Positions 19,054-27,241 of a stretch of 34,317 nucleotides of DNA are shown here, in pieces. A program made the position numbers and the translations under genes. The notes under the pieces are model-generated. The model worked only from the letters and a program-made list of their open reading frames with translations, was not told the DNA's origin and made no database searches. The stretch's first letter is position 1, and every line of letters begins with the position of its first letter. Origin of the DNA: Gallionellaceae bacterium (GTDB lineage: Bacteria > Pseudomonadota > Gammaproteobacteria > Burkholderiales > Gallionellaceae). Location: assembly GCA_003151655.1 (NCBI GenBank), contig PLYB01000275.1:1-34317 (forward strand), in the 5' to 3' direction.

Positions 19054-19246
19054 GCTCATCAGATATTTTCAAATCATGGGGGGGCGAAATCGGTAAATTC
19101 CTCTGCCTAGTAAGTTCAGTATGCGAGGTTTCATTTGCACGCGCGGGCGTTCGCACATCAAACCACCTTGGCAAACAATGAAACCAATTTCTTTTTAATG
19201 ATCAGACTGATTGAAGCCCGTGGCAAACCATACAATTGCGAAAACT

Positions 19247-19262
19247 TGTAGGGTTTTTCACA
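19247..19262. promoter_or_regulatory. NifA-type upstream activator site (TGT-N10-ACA)
   Basis: Exact TGT-N10-ACA about 240 bases upstream of the -24 element at 19503. The distance is longer than the usual 80-150 bases. A motif with six fixed bases occurs by chance about once per 4 kb, so this site alone is moderate evidence. Confidence 0.5.
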
Positions 19263-19396
19263 GAGGGGCGTATCAATTTTGTCAGCAATAACCAATATCT
19301 GCCTTGTTGGAAAGCACCGTTTTTTAGGCTCCTTTGGTGAGTTTGTCGAAATATACCCATTGCTGCGACTAGGGTATGTGATTTTCATGTAAAAAG

Positions 19397-19449
19397 TATC
19401 TAGATATTATTTCATGAATATCTAGATATTCGGTGTGTGTATCTAGATA
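19397..19449. promoter_or_regulatory. Three phased TATCTAGATA palindromes, putative operator
   Basis: The perfect 10-base palindrome TATCTAGATA occurs at 19397-19406, 19419-19428 and 19440-19449, with start-to-start spacings of 22 and 21 bases (two helical turns). The flanks extend the symmetry in the first and third copies (GTATCTAGATA...). The array ends about 54 bases before the sigma-54 promoter. I do not know a regulator with this exact site. Confidence 0.7.
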
Positions 19450-19502
19450 CTTTTCTACTTATTTATCAATATAATAAGTTTGTTTTTGGCGGTAAGATTT
19501 AC

Positions 19503-19518
19503 TGGCATTAATCTTGCC
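19503..19518 (+). promoter_or_regulatory. Sigma-54 promoter of the Cache-CheW gene
   Basis: TGGCAT-TAATC-TTGCC keeps the GG and GC dinucleotides at the required 10-base separation and differs from TGGCAY-N5-TTGCW only at the last base. The predicted start near 19529 gives a 30-base leader with GGAGG before ATG 19559. It also excludes the upstream TTG start at 19514, which lies inside the -12 box. Confidence 0.78.
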
Positions 19519-19558
19519 CTCTTCTTGGGATTGGATTCAATTATCCGGAGGGGGTGAT

Positions 19559-22192
19559 ATGGGCGCATACGAGGGGATAGATGTCGATCAGGATTTGCTT
19601 GGACTGATCCGGATGATGGGCAAGGCGGAGGAATACCGCGAACGTTTGCAAACCTTGCAGTCGGTATGGGACAACCTGACGTTGCTCGGGCATCTTTCCG
19701 GTACGGCCACGGATATGTCCGATACCCGCACGGCTTTTCAGCAGTTGAGCAGCAGTTTGCTTAACCAACTCGGCCGCGAGACGTTGAAAAAGGCTACGCT
19801 GGCAATGAAGTCCAAGGCACAAGTGGCCGTGGACATCATGGTGCGCAATTTATTCGAGCGCACCGCCGACATCGGTTTTCTGGCGATGGACGACGATGTG
19901 CGCGAATACCTGTCCAAATTTGCGCCGCTTAAATCACGGGTGGTTGGCGAAGAGGCGCGCTTGGAGTTAGAGAAATACGATGCCAATCTGCTGGCGCGGT
20001 TCCGCGAGTACGTGCAAAAATATTCGGTGTACGCCAACATCATGCTGTTGGATACCGAGGGTAATGTACTGCTGCAATTGGATGAAAATAATCCGGTAAG
20101 TCATTCTTGTGATGCGCTGATCGCACAGTCGTTAACGAGCTCGCAAGCGTATGTCGAAACCTTCCGGCATAGCGACTTGCTGCCCAAGGAAGCCAATAGC
20201 CTGATTTATTCTTATCGCGTGACCGATGCCGAGGGACAGGAAAATCTCGGTGTGTTGTGTCTGAGTTTTCGTTTTGATAATGAGGCAGCGCGGATATTCT
20301 CCAATCTGGTTGAAGCGGAAGAATGGAGTGTGGTCACTTTGCTCGATCAAAATGGTACGGTCATTGCCAGCAGCGATACTTTCCATGTTCCGGTTGGAGC
20401 GAGCGTCGGCTATCAGTTGGGGCGTGATTGGAGCGTGACGCGATTTGCCGGAAGGCAATATCTGGCCGTTACGCGCGCCACCCAGGGTTATCAGGGCTAC
20501 ATGGGGCCGGGCTGGTATGGGCATGTGATGTTGCCGCTGGATCACGCTTTTGATCAGGAAGCAGGGCGTATGCTGGAAGCGGATATTCCGGAAAGTGCGC
20601 TAGAAGCGGTGATGAGCAATTCGAAATTGTTTAGCGAAGCATTGCGTGAAATACCTTTTCAGGCGGCCAGAATTCAACGCGCGTTAAATCGCTCGGTATG
20701 GAACGGTAATGTCAGCCAGAGCAGCGACAGCAAGGCACTGAATCCCGCATTCTCCAAAATATTATTATGGGAAATCAGTAATACCGGGCTGAAGACACAG
20801 GATGTCTTTGACCAGTCGATCAGCAATCTGCATCAGACCGTCGTATCGAGTATTTTGCAGGATAGCCAGTTTCAGGCGGCTTTGGCTATCGACATCATGG
20901 ATCGCAATTTGTATGAGCGTGCCAATGATGTGCGCTGGTGGGCACTCTCTTCGGTGTTTCGTCGGGCATTGTCTAATGCGGAGCCGGATGCGGCTGCGTT
21001 GCATGAAATTGCCAATACGCTGGAGCATATCAACGGGCTCTATACCGTGTACGATAATCTGGTGGTGTTTGATCGCAGTGGTCGCGCGCTGGCAGTGTCC
21101 AATCCCAGGTATCAGGAGTATTGCGGACAAGTGCTGGATGAAGAATGGGTACGCCGCACTTTGTCGCTGGGCGATAGCCAGAGCTACGCGGTTTCCGATT
21201 TTGTAGCCAGCCCGTTGTATCAGGGCAAACATACCTACATCTATGCCGCAGCGATCCGCGATCAGTCGGCGAGCCAGAGTGTGGTCGGCGGTATCGGCAT
21301 CGTGTTTGATTCTGCCCCCCAGTTTATGGCGATGCTGAATGATGCGCTGCCGCGCGACGAAAAAAGCGCGGTGCCTGCGGGCTGCTTTGCAGTATTCGTT
21401 GACCGCGAGCATCGCATCATCGCCTCGACATTGGACGAACTTCCTCCCGGAACACAGTTGGAATTGGAAGATACTTATTTCCGTATTGCTACTGGCGAAA
21501 GAAAATCCGGCATTGCTGAATTTAACGGAAATTACTACGCAGTCGGCGCATGCATGTCCAACGGCTACCGGGAATACAAAGGCGCTGGCGATGCGTACCG
21601 CAACGATGTCATCGCGCTGATATTCACTCCCTTGGGTGAATGCAACAAAGATGGCCGCCGGGGACACGCAAGTTCAAGGGGGCGGCTACGCAGTGCAGAG
21701 ATTAAAGCGGCTGGCGATAGCGAATGCATGGAGATCGCGACTTTTTATGTGGATAGTCATTGGCTGGGGATTTCGACTGAGTACGTGGTCGAATCTATCG
21801 ATATCAAAGGACTCACCGGTGTCCCCGGTGCCGGTGAAAACTTGCTCGGTTACATCATGTTCCGCGATAGCCTGATCTCGGTGGTCGGGTTATGGGGCAT
21901 GCTGGGCAAGGAAGACAAACGGCATAGTAACCACGAAAAGCAGATCGTCGTTTTGCGTTTGGGAGGCGAAAGCGATGCGCTGGTTGGTGTGATGGTGGAT
22001 GAATTGGGTGAAATTCCCGAGATCCCTTTGGAAAGAATTGAGAAGGTTTCGCCGATGCTTAGCGCGGGTAATCTGTTGGCGGATAGCTTGGTTAAACCCA
22101 GTGCCGGAAAAAGCTCGCGTGAAATGATCGTGGTGCTTTCGCCGGAAAGATTAAGACGAAAATTTACCAATTTCGCTGAAAAACAACCCTGA
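19559..22192 (+). CDS. Tandem double-Cache sensor protein with C-terminal CheW domain
   Basis: An 877-residue protein without signal peptide or membrane helix. After a helical N-terminus (1-85) comes a first Cache-like module (about 86-335), beginning AQVAVDIMVRNLFERTADIG. A second, homologous module (about 437-695) begins QAALAIDIMDRNLYERANDV. Each contains two PAS-like halves (strands IMLLDTEGNVLLQL and VVTLLDQNGTVIASS in the first; LVVFDRSGRALAVS and FAVFVDREHRIIAST in the second). Residues ~722-870 resemble CheW (ATFYVDSHWLGISTEYVVES, GYIMFRDSLISVVGLW, GVMVDELGEI). There is no methyl-accepting signalling hairpin, kinase or cyclase domain. Cache modules normally face the periplasm, so an all-soluble version is unusual. 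It probably couples a small-molecule or redox signal to a CheA-type array or another CheW partner. ATG 19559 is supported by GGAGG. It is convergent with draG (31-base gap). Function is inference. Confidence 0.85.
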   Translation: MGAYEGIDVDQDLLGLIRMMGKAEEYRERLQTLQSVWDNLTLLGHLSGTATDMSDTRTAFQQLSSSLLNQLGRETLKKATLAMKSKAQVAVDIMVRNLFERTADIGFLAMDDDVREYLSKFAPLKSRVVGEEARLELEKYDANLLARFREYVQKYSVYANIMLLDTEGNVLLQLDENNPVSHSCDALIAQSLTSSQAYVETFRHSDLLPKEANSLIYSYRVTDAEGQENLGVLCLSFRFDNEAARIFSNLVEAEEWSVVTLLDQNGTVIASSDTFHVPVGASVGYQLGRDWSVTRFAGRQYLAVTRATQGYQGYMGPGWYGHVMLPLDHAFDQEAGRMLEADIPESALEAVMSNSKLFSEALREIPFQAARIQRALNRSVWNGNVSQSSDSKALNPAFSKILLWEISNTGLKTQDVFDQSISNLHQTVVSSILQDSQFQAALAIDIMDRNLYERANDVRWWALSSVFRRALSNAEPDAAALHEIANTLEHINGLYTVYDNLVVFDRSGRALAVSNPRYQEYCGQVLDEEWVRRTLSLGDSQSYAVSDFVASPLYQGKHTYIYAAAIRDQSASQSVVGGIGIVFDSAPQFMAMLNDALPRDEKSAVPAGCFAVFVDREHRIIASTLDELPPGTQLELEDTYFRIATGERKSGIAEFNGNYYAVGACMSNGYREYKGAGDAYRNDVIALIFTPLGECNKDGRRGHASSRGRLRSAEIKAAGDSECMEIATFYVDSHWLGISTEYVVESIDIKGLTGVPGAGENLLGYIMFRDSLISVVGLWGMLGKEDKRHSNHEKQIVVLRLGGESDALVGVMVDELGEIPEIPLERIEKVSPMLSAGNLLADSLVKPSAGKSSREMIVVLSPERLRRKFTNFAEKQP

Positions 22193-22223
22193 CAACTTTG
22201 CGTTCGCAGATACTTTGCCGATG

Positions 22224-23114
22224 TCAGACTGATTGGTCGGTGATGCGAATCAGCGCCTGTGCCTGAATTGCGCAGGCACGGCTGGTATTGGCATCCAGGC
22301 CCTTCAACCATTTTTCTGGTATCTCATCCAGACCATACAGCGCACCGGCCAGCATTCCCGCAATTGCGCCGGTGGTGTCGGCATCGCCGCCGCGATTGAC
22401 CACGTCAATCAGGCAGTCGCGAAAATCATCGGTATCGAAAAAACTTTGGAACACCGCTTGCAGTGTATCCGCGACATAGCCGCTGGGGTTGCTGCTCTGG
22501 CGCACCGCGCGGAATTTGAATTCAGGGTGTCGTGCCGCGAGCGGGTGGGCGTGGGTGTGGAGCAGGTGATTTTTATCGGCTCCGCGTAGTGCGTCTTGCA
22601 CCATGAATACCAGACATTCGCAGGCGGCATCGGAAAGTGTGCAGTGATGAGTAACGTGAGCTTGTGCGCGAGATGCTGCGCGCACACCTTCTTCCGGCTG
22701 ACCAAAAGTGGCGAGAGCCACGGGCAATACGCGCATCGCGGCACCGTTACCCGCATCGTGATCGGAGTAGGGGGCTTCCGGATTACCTGTCTTGCGGAAT
22801 TGCAGTAAATTCCTCCGTACAGTGTTGCCTATGTCTACCGGTTTTGCGCGCATCCAACCATCGAATGCCTGTGCTGCCGCGAGAGCATCCACTTTATGAT
22901 GAGCTAGGATGGAGTTGCCGAGCGCGAGTGACATGGTGGTATCGTCGGTAACGTGTCCAGGCTTGAGGTGCAGCCAGCCACCTCCGCACAGGGTATCGTG
23001 TGTACCGTATTGCTCCGCGATCTCGCGCGGTGTCATGAATTCAACCGTCGAGCCGAGTGCATCACCAATGGCGAGGCCAAGGTAAGCGGCGATAGCGCGG
23101 TCATTTAGAGTCAT
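22224..23114 (-). CDS. draG: DraG, ADP-ribosyl-dinitrogenase reductase hydrolase
   Basis: Removes ADP-ribose from the nitrogenase Fe protein, reactivating it after ammonium or energy switch-off; cytosolic, dinuclear Mn/Mg enzyme. 296 residues with all the family metal motifs: GDALGSTVEFM at residues 17-27, TDDTTMSLALG at about 56-66, and GGDADTTGAIAGMLAGALYG at about 243-262. The partner transferase DraT is not in this window. It is the last gene of the nifB operon and is separated from nifQ by a palindromic repeat. Confidence 0.94.
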   Translation of the reverse strand: MTLNDRAIAAYLGLAIGDALGSTVEFMTPREIAEQYGTHDTLCGGGWLHLKPGHVTDDTTMSLALGNSILAHHKVDALAAAQAFDGWMRAKPVDIGNTVRRNLLQFRKTGNPEAPYSDHDAGNGAAMRVLPVALATFGQPEEGVRAASRAQAHVTHHCTLSDAACECLVFMVQDALRGADKNHLLHTHAHPLAARHPEFKFRAVRQSSNPSGYVADTLQAVFQSFFDTDDFRDCLIDVVNRGGDADTTGAIAGMLAGALYGLDEIPEKWLKGLDANTSRACAIQAQALIRITDQSV

Positions 23115-23133
23115 TGAATATCCAAAAGTACAT

Positions 23134-23246
23134 CGTCATTCCCGCGCAGGCGGGAATCCAGCCAATCAAACAACTCCGGCGAAGCCGGACAAAACCCAAC
23201 TGCATATTTAATACAGCACTGGATTCCCGCCTGCGCGGGAATGACG
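23134..23246. repeat. dRS3-like 28-bp perfect inverted repeat
   Basis: Arms 23134-23161 and 23219-23246 are exact reverse complements (CGTCATTCCCGCGCAGGCGG...), each containing the smaller ATTCCC-N8-GGGAAT palindrome resembling the Neisseria dRS3 element. It fills the gap between nifQ and draG. A frame across it gives the familiar VIPAQAGIQ/LDSRLRGNDD peptide, which is an artefact. Confidence 0.9.
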
Positions 23247-23253
23247 TGAAGGG

Positions 23254-23835
23254 TCACTCCTCCGGCCCGAAACAGGTCAGATAATCCGCACAATACTCAC
23301 AAGTCGGCGCACGACAGGCATTGATACCTTCGCGTTCGCACAACTGCTTGTAGAGGAATTTTTTCCATTTCATATCGTGCTCGTTCTTTGCTGCAAGCGA
23401 AGGGAAGTTTTCTGTCATCAGGCGACTGAGGTAGTCGCGCGAGCGTAGTCCGAGGTCTTGCCACAAGTGGTCGCTTGCCATGCATGCGGTAGTGACGATC
23501 TCTGCCATCCATTGTTCCGACATATTGTTGTAGGCGCGGTGTTCGAGCAGTAGCGCGAGCACATCGTCGCGTTCCAATGCGCGCGGGTCAGCGAGGTTGC
23601 CTATATTACGGATGGCCAGTGTGACTCTTGGGAAATGGCGCGCCAGTAGCGTGGAAAAATCTTTTTCATTCAAGCCTAGCCCGGGCGGTAATGCGCCCAC
23701 ACCTGACATTTGGCTGGAAATCATTTGTGCGAACAACTCATCATTCGGCAACCCGGCGGCATGCGCCATCAGTTCTGCATACAGAGTGTTGGGCTGTATT
23801 GGAGATTGCTGTTTGAACATGATATCGGGTTGCAT
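23254..23835 (-). CDS. nifQ: NifQ molybdenum donor protein
   Basis: NifQ carries a Mo-Fe-S cluster and supplies molybdenum to FeMo-cofactor assembly. 193 residues, and the diagnostic C-x4-C-x2-C-x5-C motif is at the C-terminus (Cys174, 179, 182 and 188: ACRAPTCEYCADYLTCFG). Upstream the family helices are seen (HLWQDLGLRSRDYLSRLM, NEHDMKWKKFLYKQLCEREG). The start is uncertain between ATG 23835 and ATG 23820; neither has a clear ribosome site, and it lies 7 bases after the upstream ferredoxin gene. Confidence 0.93.
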   Translation of the reverse strand: MQPDIMFKQQSPIQPNTLYAELMAHAAGLPNDELFAQMISSQMSGVGALPPGLGLNEKDFSTLLARHFPRVTLAIRNIGNLADPRALERDDVLALLLEHRAYNNMSEQWMAEIVTTACMASDHLWQDLGLRSRDYLSRLMTENFPSLAAKNEHDMKWKKFLYKQLCEREGINACRAPTCEYCADYLTCFGPEE

Positions 23836-23842
23836 GATGTTG

Positions 23843-24202
23843 TTACTTGCTCGGATATTCGATCAGCAAGTCTTCGTCGCGCAATACCATCTGGCAGGCC
23901 AAGCGCCATTCGGTAGTGATGACATCGTTCACCTTCATGGCATCAATTTGTGCTTGAGTGATCTTGCCTGAAGCTTTGAGTACGCTGATCTCGCGGTCGG
24001 TGAGTGGTCCCGCCATCGGGCCTTTATTGGAAAGATTGGTGACTTTTACCAGACAAGTCGAACATTCACCGTTCTCGCAGCCGAAGTCGATGGGGATATG
24101 GTTTTCTTTGGCGAGCGCCAGAATAGTTTTCTTGTGGCTACCGGCCACGGCATACACGGTTTTGTCTTTATGCAGCGGGCTGGAAAAAGTGATGTTAGGC
24201 AT
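23843..24202 (-). CDS. [2Fe-2S] ferredoxin resembling Shethna protein II (FeSII)
   Basis: Plant-type [2Fe-2S] ferredoxin of 119 residues with ligands Cys42, Cys47, Cys50 and Cys103 (GCENGECSTC and RLACQ). Beyond the cluster motif, the start (ITFSSPL), the AVAG turn, the long lysine-rich loop between cysteines 3 and 4, and the ending DEDLLIEY all resemble Azotobacter Shethna protein II. FeSII binds and conformationally protects nitrogenase when oxygen rises. I infer the same role here; a plain electron-transfer ferredoxin is the alternative. It is cotranscribed between another ferredoxin gene and nifQ. Confidence 0.85.
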   Translation of the reverse strand: MPNITFSSPLHKDKTVYAVAGSHKKTILALAKENHIPIDFGCENGECSTCLVKVTNLSNKGPMAGPLTDREISVLKASGKITQAQIDAMKVNDVITTEWRLACQMVLRDEDLLIEYPSK

Positions 24203-24235
24203 TGCGGTTACTCCTGTCGTTGAGATGAGAAATTG

Positions 24236-25019
<784 letters not shown>

Positions 25020-25031
25020 AATCTGCGATTC

Positions 25032-25286
25032 CTAGGCGGCCAGTTTCAGTAAAGGGATGCCGGTGAGTGAGCCGGGCGGATTGAGCGGCACGCCATCTTC
25101 ATTGAGAATTGCGCCTTCGATCGGGCAAATCGTGGCGCATTGCGGGTCGGCAAAATCGCTCGCGCATTCTGTGCATTTACTCGTGTCGATCAGAAAATGC
25201 GGCTTCGCTTCGTAGATCGCTTTGCTCGGACACAGCGGTTCACACGCCCAACAATTGACGCAGGATTCGATAATTTCAAGTGCCAT
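25032..25286 (-). CDS. fdxN: FdxN-type 2[4Fe-4S] ferredoxin
   Basis: Low-potential electron carrier, typically encoded directly after nifB and supporting NifB chemistry and/or nitrogenase reduction. The 84 residues hold two cluster motifs: Cys9, 12, 15 and 19 (CVNCWACEPLCP) and Cys38, 41, 50 and 54 (CTECASDFADPQCATICP). The longer 8-residue spacing in the second motif is typical of FdxN and related nif ferredoxins. It is 12 bases upstream of nifO. Confidence 0.92.
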   Translation of the reverse strand: MALEIIESCVNCWACEPLCPSKAIYEAKPHFLIDTSKCTECASDFADPQCATICPIEGAILNEDGVPLNPPGSLTGIPLLKLAA

Positions 25287-25309
25287 GATCGTGTTCCTTG
25301 TTTAAATTT

Positions 25310-25340
25310 GTAGGTCGGGCTTTAGCCCGACCCGACCTAC
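25310..25340. repeat. GTAGGTCGGGC palindrome supplying the nifB stop codon
   Basis: GTAGGTCGGGCT and its complement AGCCCGACCCGACCTAC form a hairpin between nifB and fdxN. The nifB TAG stop (25337-25339, minus) is the TAG of GTAGGTCG, so the repeat sits precisely at the gene end. A longer relative is at 27814-27889. Confidence 0.8.
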
Positions 25341-26842
25341 GCTACTTTCTGTTGCTCAGTTACTTTAACTTCCAACTTACCCGCAATTCGCATCTCTTCG
25401 TACACCGCAACGATGGCATCCTCGATGGCTTCCATCGCGTGTTCTCCGTTGGGCCGGATACCTGCTGCCTCCAGCGGCCCCCAAGGTTCGTAACCGACCT
25501 TGCTGCACAGCACCGCTTCGCAACCAGCCAGCACTTTCAGCGTTTTATCCAACACGCTTTCGCCGTCACCGCAGGTGTCGCCGCCTTCACAATAAGGCGT
25601 GGTCTTGCGGTGCCCAATGAAGCGCACGCCGGAAGATGAAGCTTCGTAGATCAGGAATTCACCCGCATGACCGAAGTGTTCGTTGATGAGGCCGCCCCCT
25701 TTGGTGGCGATTGCCATCAGCACCGGACGTGTCTCTATTTTCGGTTTGATGCTCTGAATGCTGACCAGTTGCGATTGCATTTCTTTGGCGAGACGTTTGC
25801 TCTCCAATTCTTCGTTGATGGCGGCATGCACCTCGGCGCGCATCTTCATCGCTTCGGGGTAATTGATCTCCATCGCCTCAATCTTGTCCATGGTGAACTC
25901 GGCACCGCGATCTTCTCCCAGCATGCCCACCGCATCGGCGCGACATTGGCGACAGTGGCGCATCATGTTCATGTCACCCGCACAGGCATCCTGCAACGTT
26001 TGCAACTCTTCGTTGGTCGGGCCGCGCTGCCCGGTCAGTCCGTAGTAAGTACCGTGCTCGGCTTCGGAAATGAGCGGCATCACGTTGTGCAGGAAAGCGC
26101 CCTTGGCTTTGACGATCTTCGAAACCTCTTGCAAATGTTTGTCGTTCACGCCGGGGATCAATACCGAATTCACTTTGACCAGAATGCCCTTGGCAACCAG
26201 CATCTCCAAGCCCCTCTGTTGTTGCTCGATGAGAATGGCAGATGCTTCGCGTCCCTTAATGCGTTTGTTTTTCCAGAATATCCACGGATAGATTTGTGCG
26301 CCCACATCGGGATCAACACAGTTGATGGTGATGGTGACATGGTCGATGTTGTACTTCGACAACTCCTCGATATGCTCGGGTAGCGACAAGCCGTTGGTGG
26401 AGACGCATAACTTTATATCCGGTGCCTGCTCGGAGAGCATACGGAACGTTGCAAACGTGCGCTCCGGATTCGCCAATGGATCGCCGGGGCCGGCAATACC
26501 CAGCACCGTCATTTGTGGAATAGTCGCGGCCACGGCCAGCACCTTTTTCACCGCTTGCACCGGATGATGCAATTCGGAAACCACGCCTGGACGCGATTCG
26601 TTGGCACAGTCGTATTTGCGATTGCAATAATTACACTGGATGTTGCAGGCCGGAGCGACCGCCACATGCATGCGCGCAAAGTAGTGATGCGCTTCTTCGG
26701 AATAACACGGATGGTTGAATACCTTCTGGCGAATATGCTCCGGCAAGTGGCTCATCTGATCGTTGGTCGTACCGCATGATCCGGCGGAACATCCTCCCGA
26801 CGAAGTGTCGGCTACTGGGTTGTTGATGACGGGTAATTGCAC
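25337..26842 (-). CDS. nifB: NifB, radical-SAM FeMo-co core (NifB-co) synthase
   Basis: Radical-SAM enzyme that fuses two [4Fe-4S] units with a carbide to make NifB-co. From a GTG start at 26842 it has 501 residues. Cys66, Cys70 and Cys73 form CNIQCNYC; GIAGPGDPLANPE and the internal cysteines CRQCRADAVG follow. A NifX-like domain occupies about residues 375-475 (VLMAIATKGGGLINEHFGHAGEFLIYE). I choose GTG 26842 because GGAGG lies 7 bases upstream and a sigma-54 promoter covers the ATG at 26887, whose use would add 15 unconserved residues and put the start codon inside the -24 box. It is the first gene of nif operon 2. Confidence 0.95.
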   Translation of the reverse strand: MQLPVINNPVADTSSGGCSAGSCGTTNDQMSHLPEHIRQKVFNHPCYSEEAHHYFARMHVAVAPACNIQCNYCNRKYDCANESRPGVVSELHHPVQAVKKVLAVAATIPQMTVLGIAGPGDPLANPERTFATFRMLSEQAPDIKLCVSTNGLSLPEHIEELSKYNIDHVTITINCVDPDVGAQIYPWIFWKNKRIKGREASAILIEQQQRGLEMLVAKGILVKVNSVLIPGVNDKHLQEVSKIVKAKGAFLHNVMPLISEAEHGTYYGLTGQRGPTNEELQTLQDACAGDMNMMRHCRQCRADAVGMLGEDRGAEFTMDKIEAMEINYPEAMKMRAEVHAAINEELESKRLAKEMQSQLVSIQSIKPKIETRPVLMAIATKGGGLINEHFGHAGEFLIYEASSSGVRFIGHRKTTPYCEGGDTCGDGESVLDKTLKVLAGCEAVLCSKVGYEPWGPLEAAGIRPNGEHAMEAIEDAIVAVYEEMRIAGKLEVKVTEQQKVA

Positions 26843-26875
26843 GTTGTATCCTCCGCTAGGGTTTGCCTGTATATG

Positions 26876-26891
26876 AGCAAGCGGCATGCCT
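26876..26891 (-). promoter_or_regulatory. Sigma-54 promoter of nif operon 2 (nifB)
   Basis: On the minus strand AGGCAT-GCCGC-TTGCT preserves GG-N10-GC and differs from TGGCAY-N5-TTGCW at the first base only. The predicted start near 26865 leaves a 23-base leader with GGAGG ahead of the nifB GTG. Two NifA sites lie about 75 and 110 bases upstream. Confidence 0.82.
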
Positions 26892-26952
26892 AGCCGAAAG
26901 CGCCTGCTAACTTATTGTTTTTATGTTAATGGATGATTGTGGTGCGCTCCGC

Positions 26953-26968
26953 TGTCGCAAATGGCACA
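26953..26968. promoter_or_regulatory. NifA upstream activator site 1 for nifB
   Basis: Exact TGT-N10-ACA (spacer CGCAAATGGC), about 70-75 bases upstream of the nifB sigma-54 element. Confidence 0.8.
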
Positions 26969-26985
26969 TGACACTCAATGAGGCT

Positions 26986-27001
26986 TGTGATGAAGGCGAC
27001 A
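26986..27001. promoter_or_regulatory. NifA upstream activator site 2 for nifB
   Basis: A second exact TGT-N10-ACA (spacer GATGAAGGCG), 33 bases from site 1, about three helical turns, so both would lie on the same DNA face. Confidence 0.78.
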
Positions 27002-27241
27002 AAATACTGACTGGCACCTCATGCGCGAGAAGGGTTGAGCAAAGCAGAACAAAATGAAGGGCCGCAATTGAGTGTGCAGCCGACCTCGCCTCATTCAATT
27101 TTGTACGAGGCAGGAGGTGGGCTTGAGAACTCCAGCATTTCGAACCACCAAAAACGCTGTGATTTTTGCATCACTCCAGCCTACCGCTTGCCACCTTAAT
27201 GAATTGGCTTGCAATGACTCGCCCATGTGGAATAATGGCGC

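Larger units (their letters stand above)
19054..19558. other. 505-base regulatory intergenic region upstream of the Cache-CheW gene
   Basis: Contains, in order, a 9-bp inverted repeat (GGTTTCATT at 19127 and AATGAAACC at 19177), a NifA-type site at 19247, three identical 10-base palindromes at 19397-19449, an IHF-like sequence at 19464-19476 with one mismatch, and a sigma-54 promoter at 19503. A 76-codon minus-strand frame (19158-19388) shows no family resemblance or ribosome site and is not called as a gene. Confidence 0.6.

Noticed and set aside
19158-19388. 76-codon minus frame upstream of the Cache-CheW gene
   Set aside because: No ribosome site or recognisable family, and it overlaps the NifA-type site; treated as chance.
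19514-19558. TTG start giving 15 extra residues to the Cache-CheW protein
   Set aside because: It lies in the -12 box of the sigma-54 promoter and has no ribosome site; ATG 19559 has GGAGG.
20765-21667. 300-codon minus frame inside the Cache-CheW gene
   Set aside because: Shadow of the plus-strand gene, whose internal duplication and CheW domain are convincing.
23111-23293. 60-codon minus frame with VIPAQAGIQ and LDSRLRGNDD
   Set aside because: This peptide is the known artefact of translating a dRS3-like palindrome; the DNA is a repeat, not a gene.
25667-26383. 238-codon plus frame inside nifB
   Set aside because: Antisense shadow of the radical-SAM gene.
27014-27029. Possible plus-strand sigma-54 box starting TGGCAC near 27014
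   Set aside because: The -12 part (TTGC) is missing at the correct spacing.
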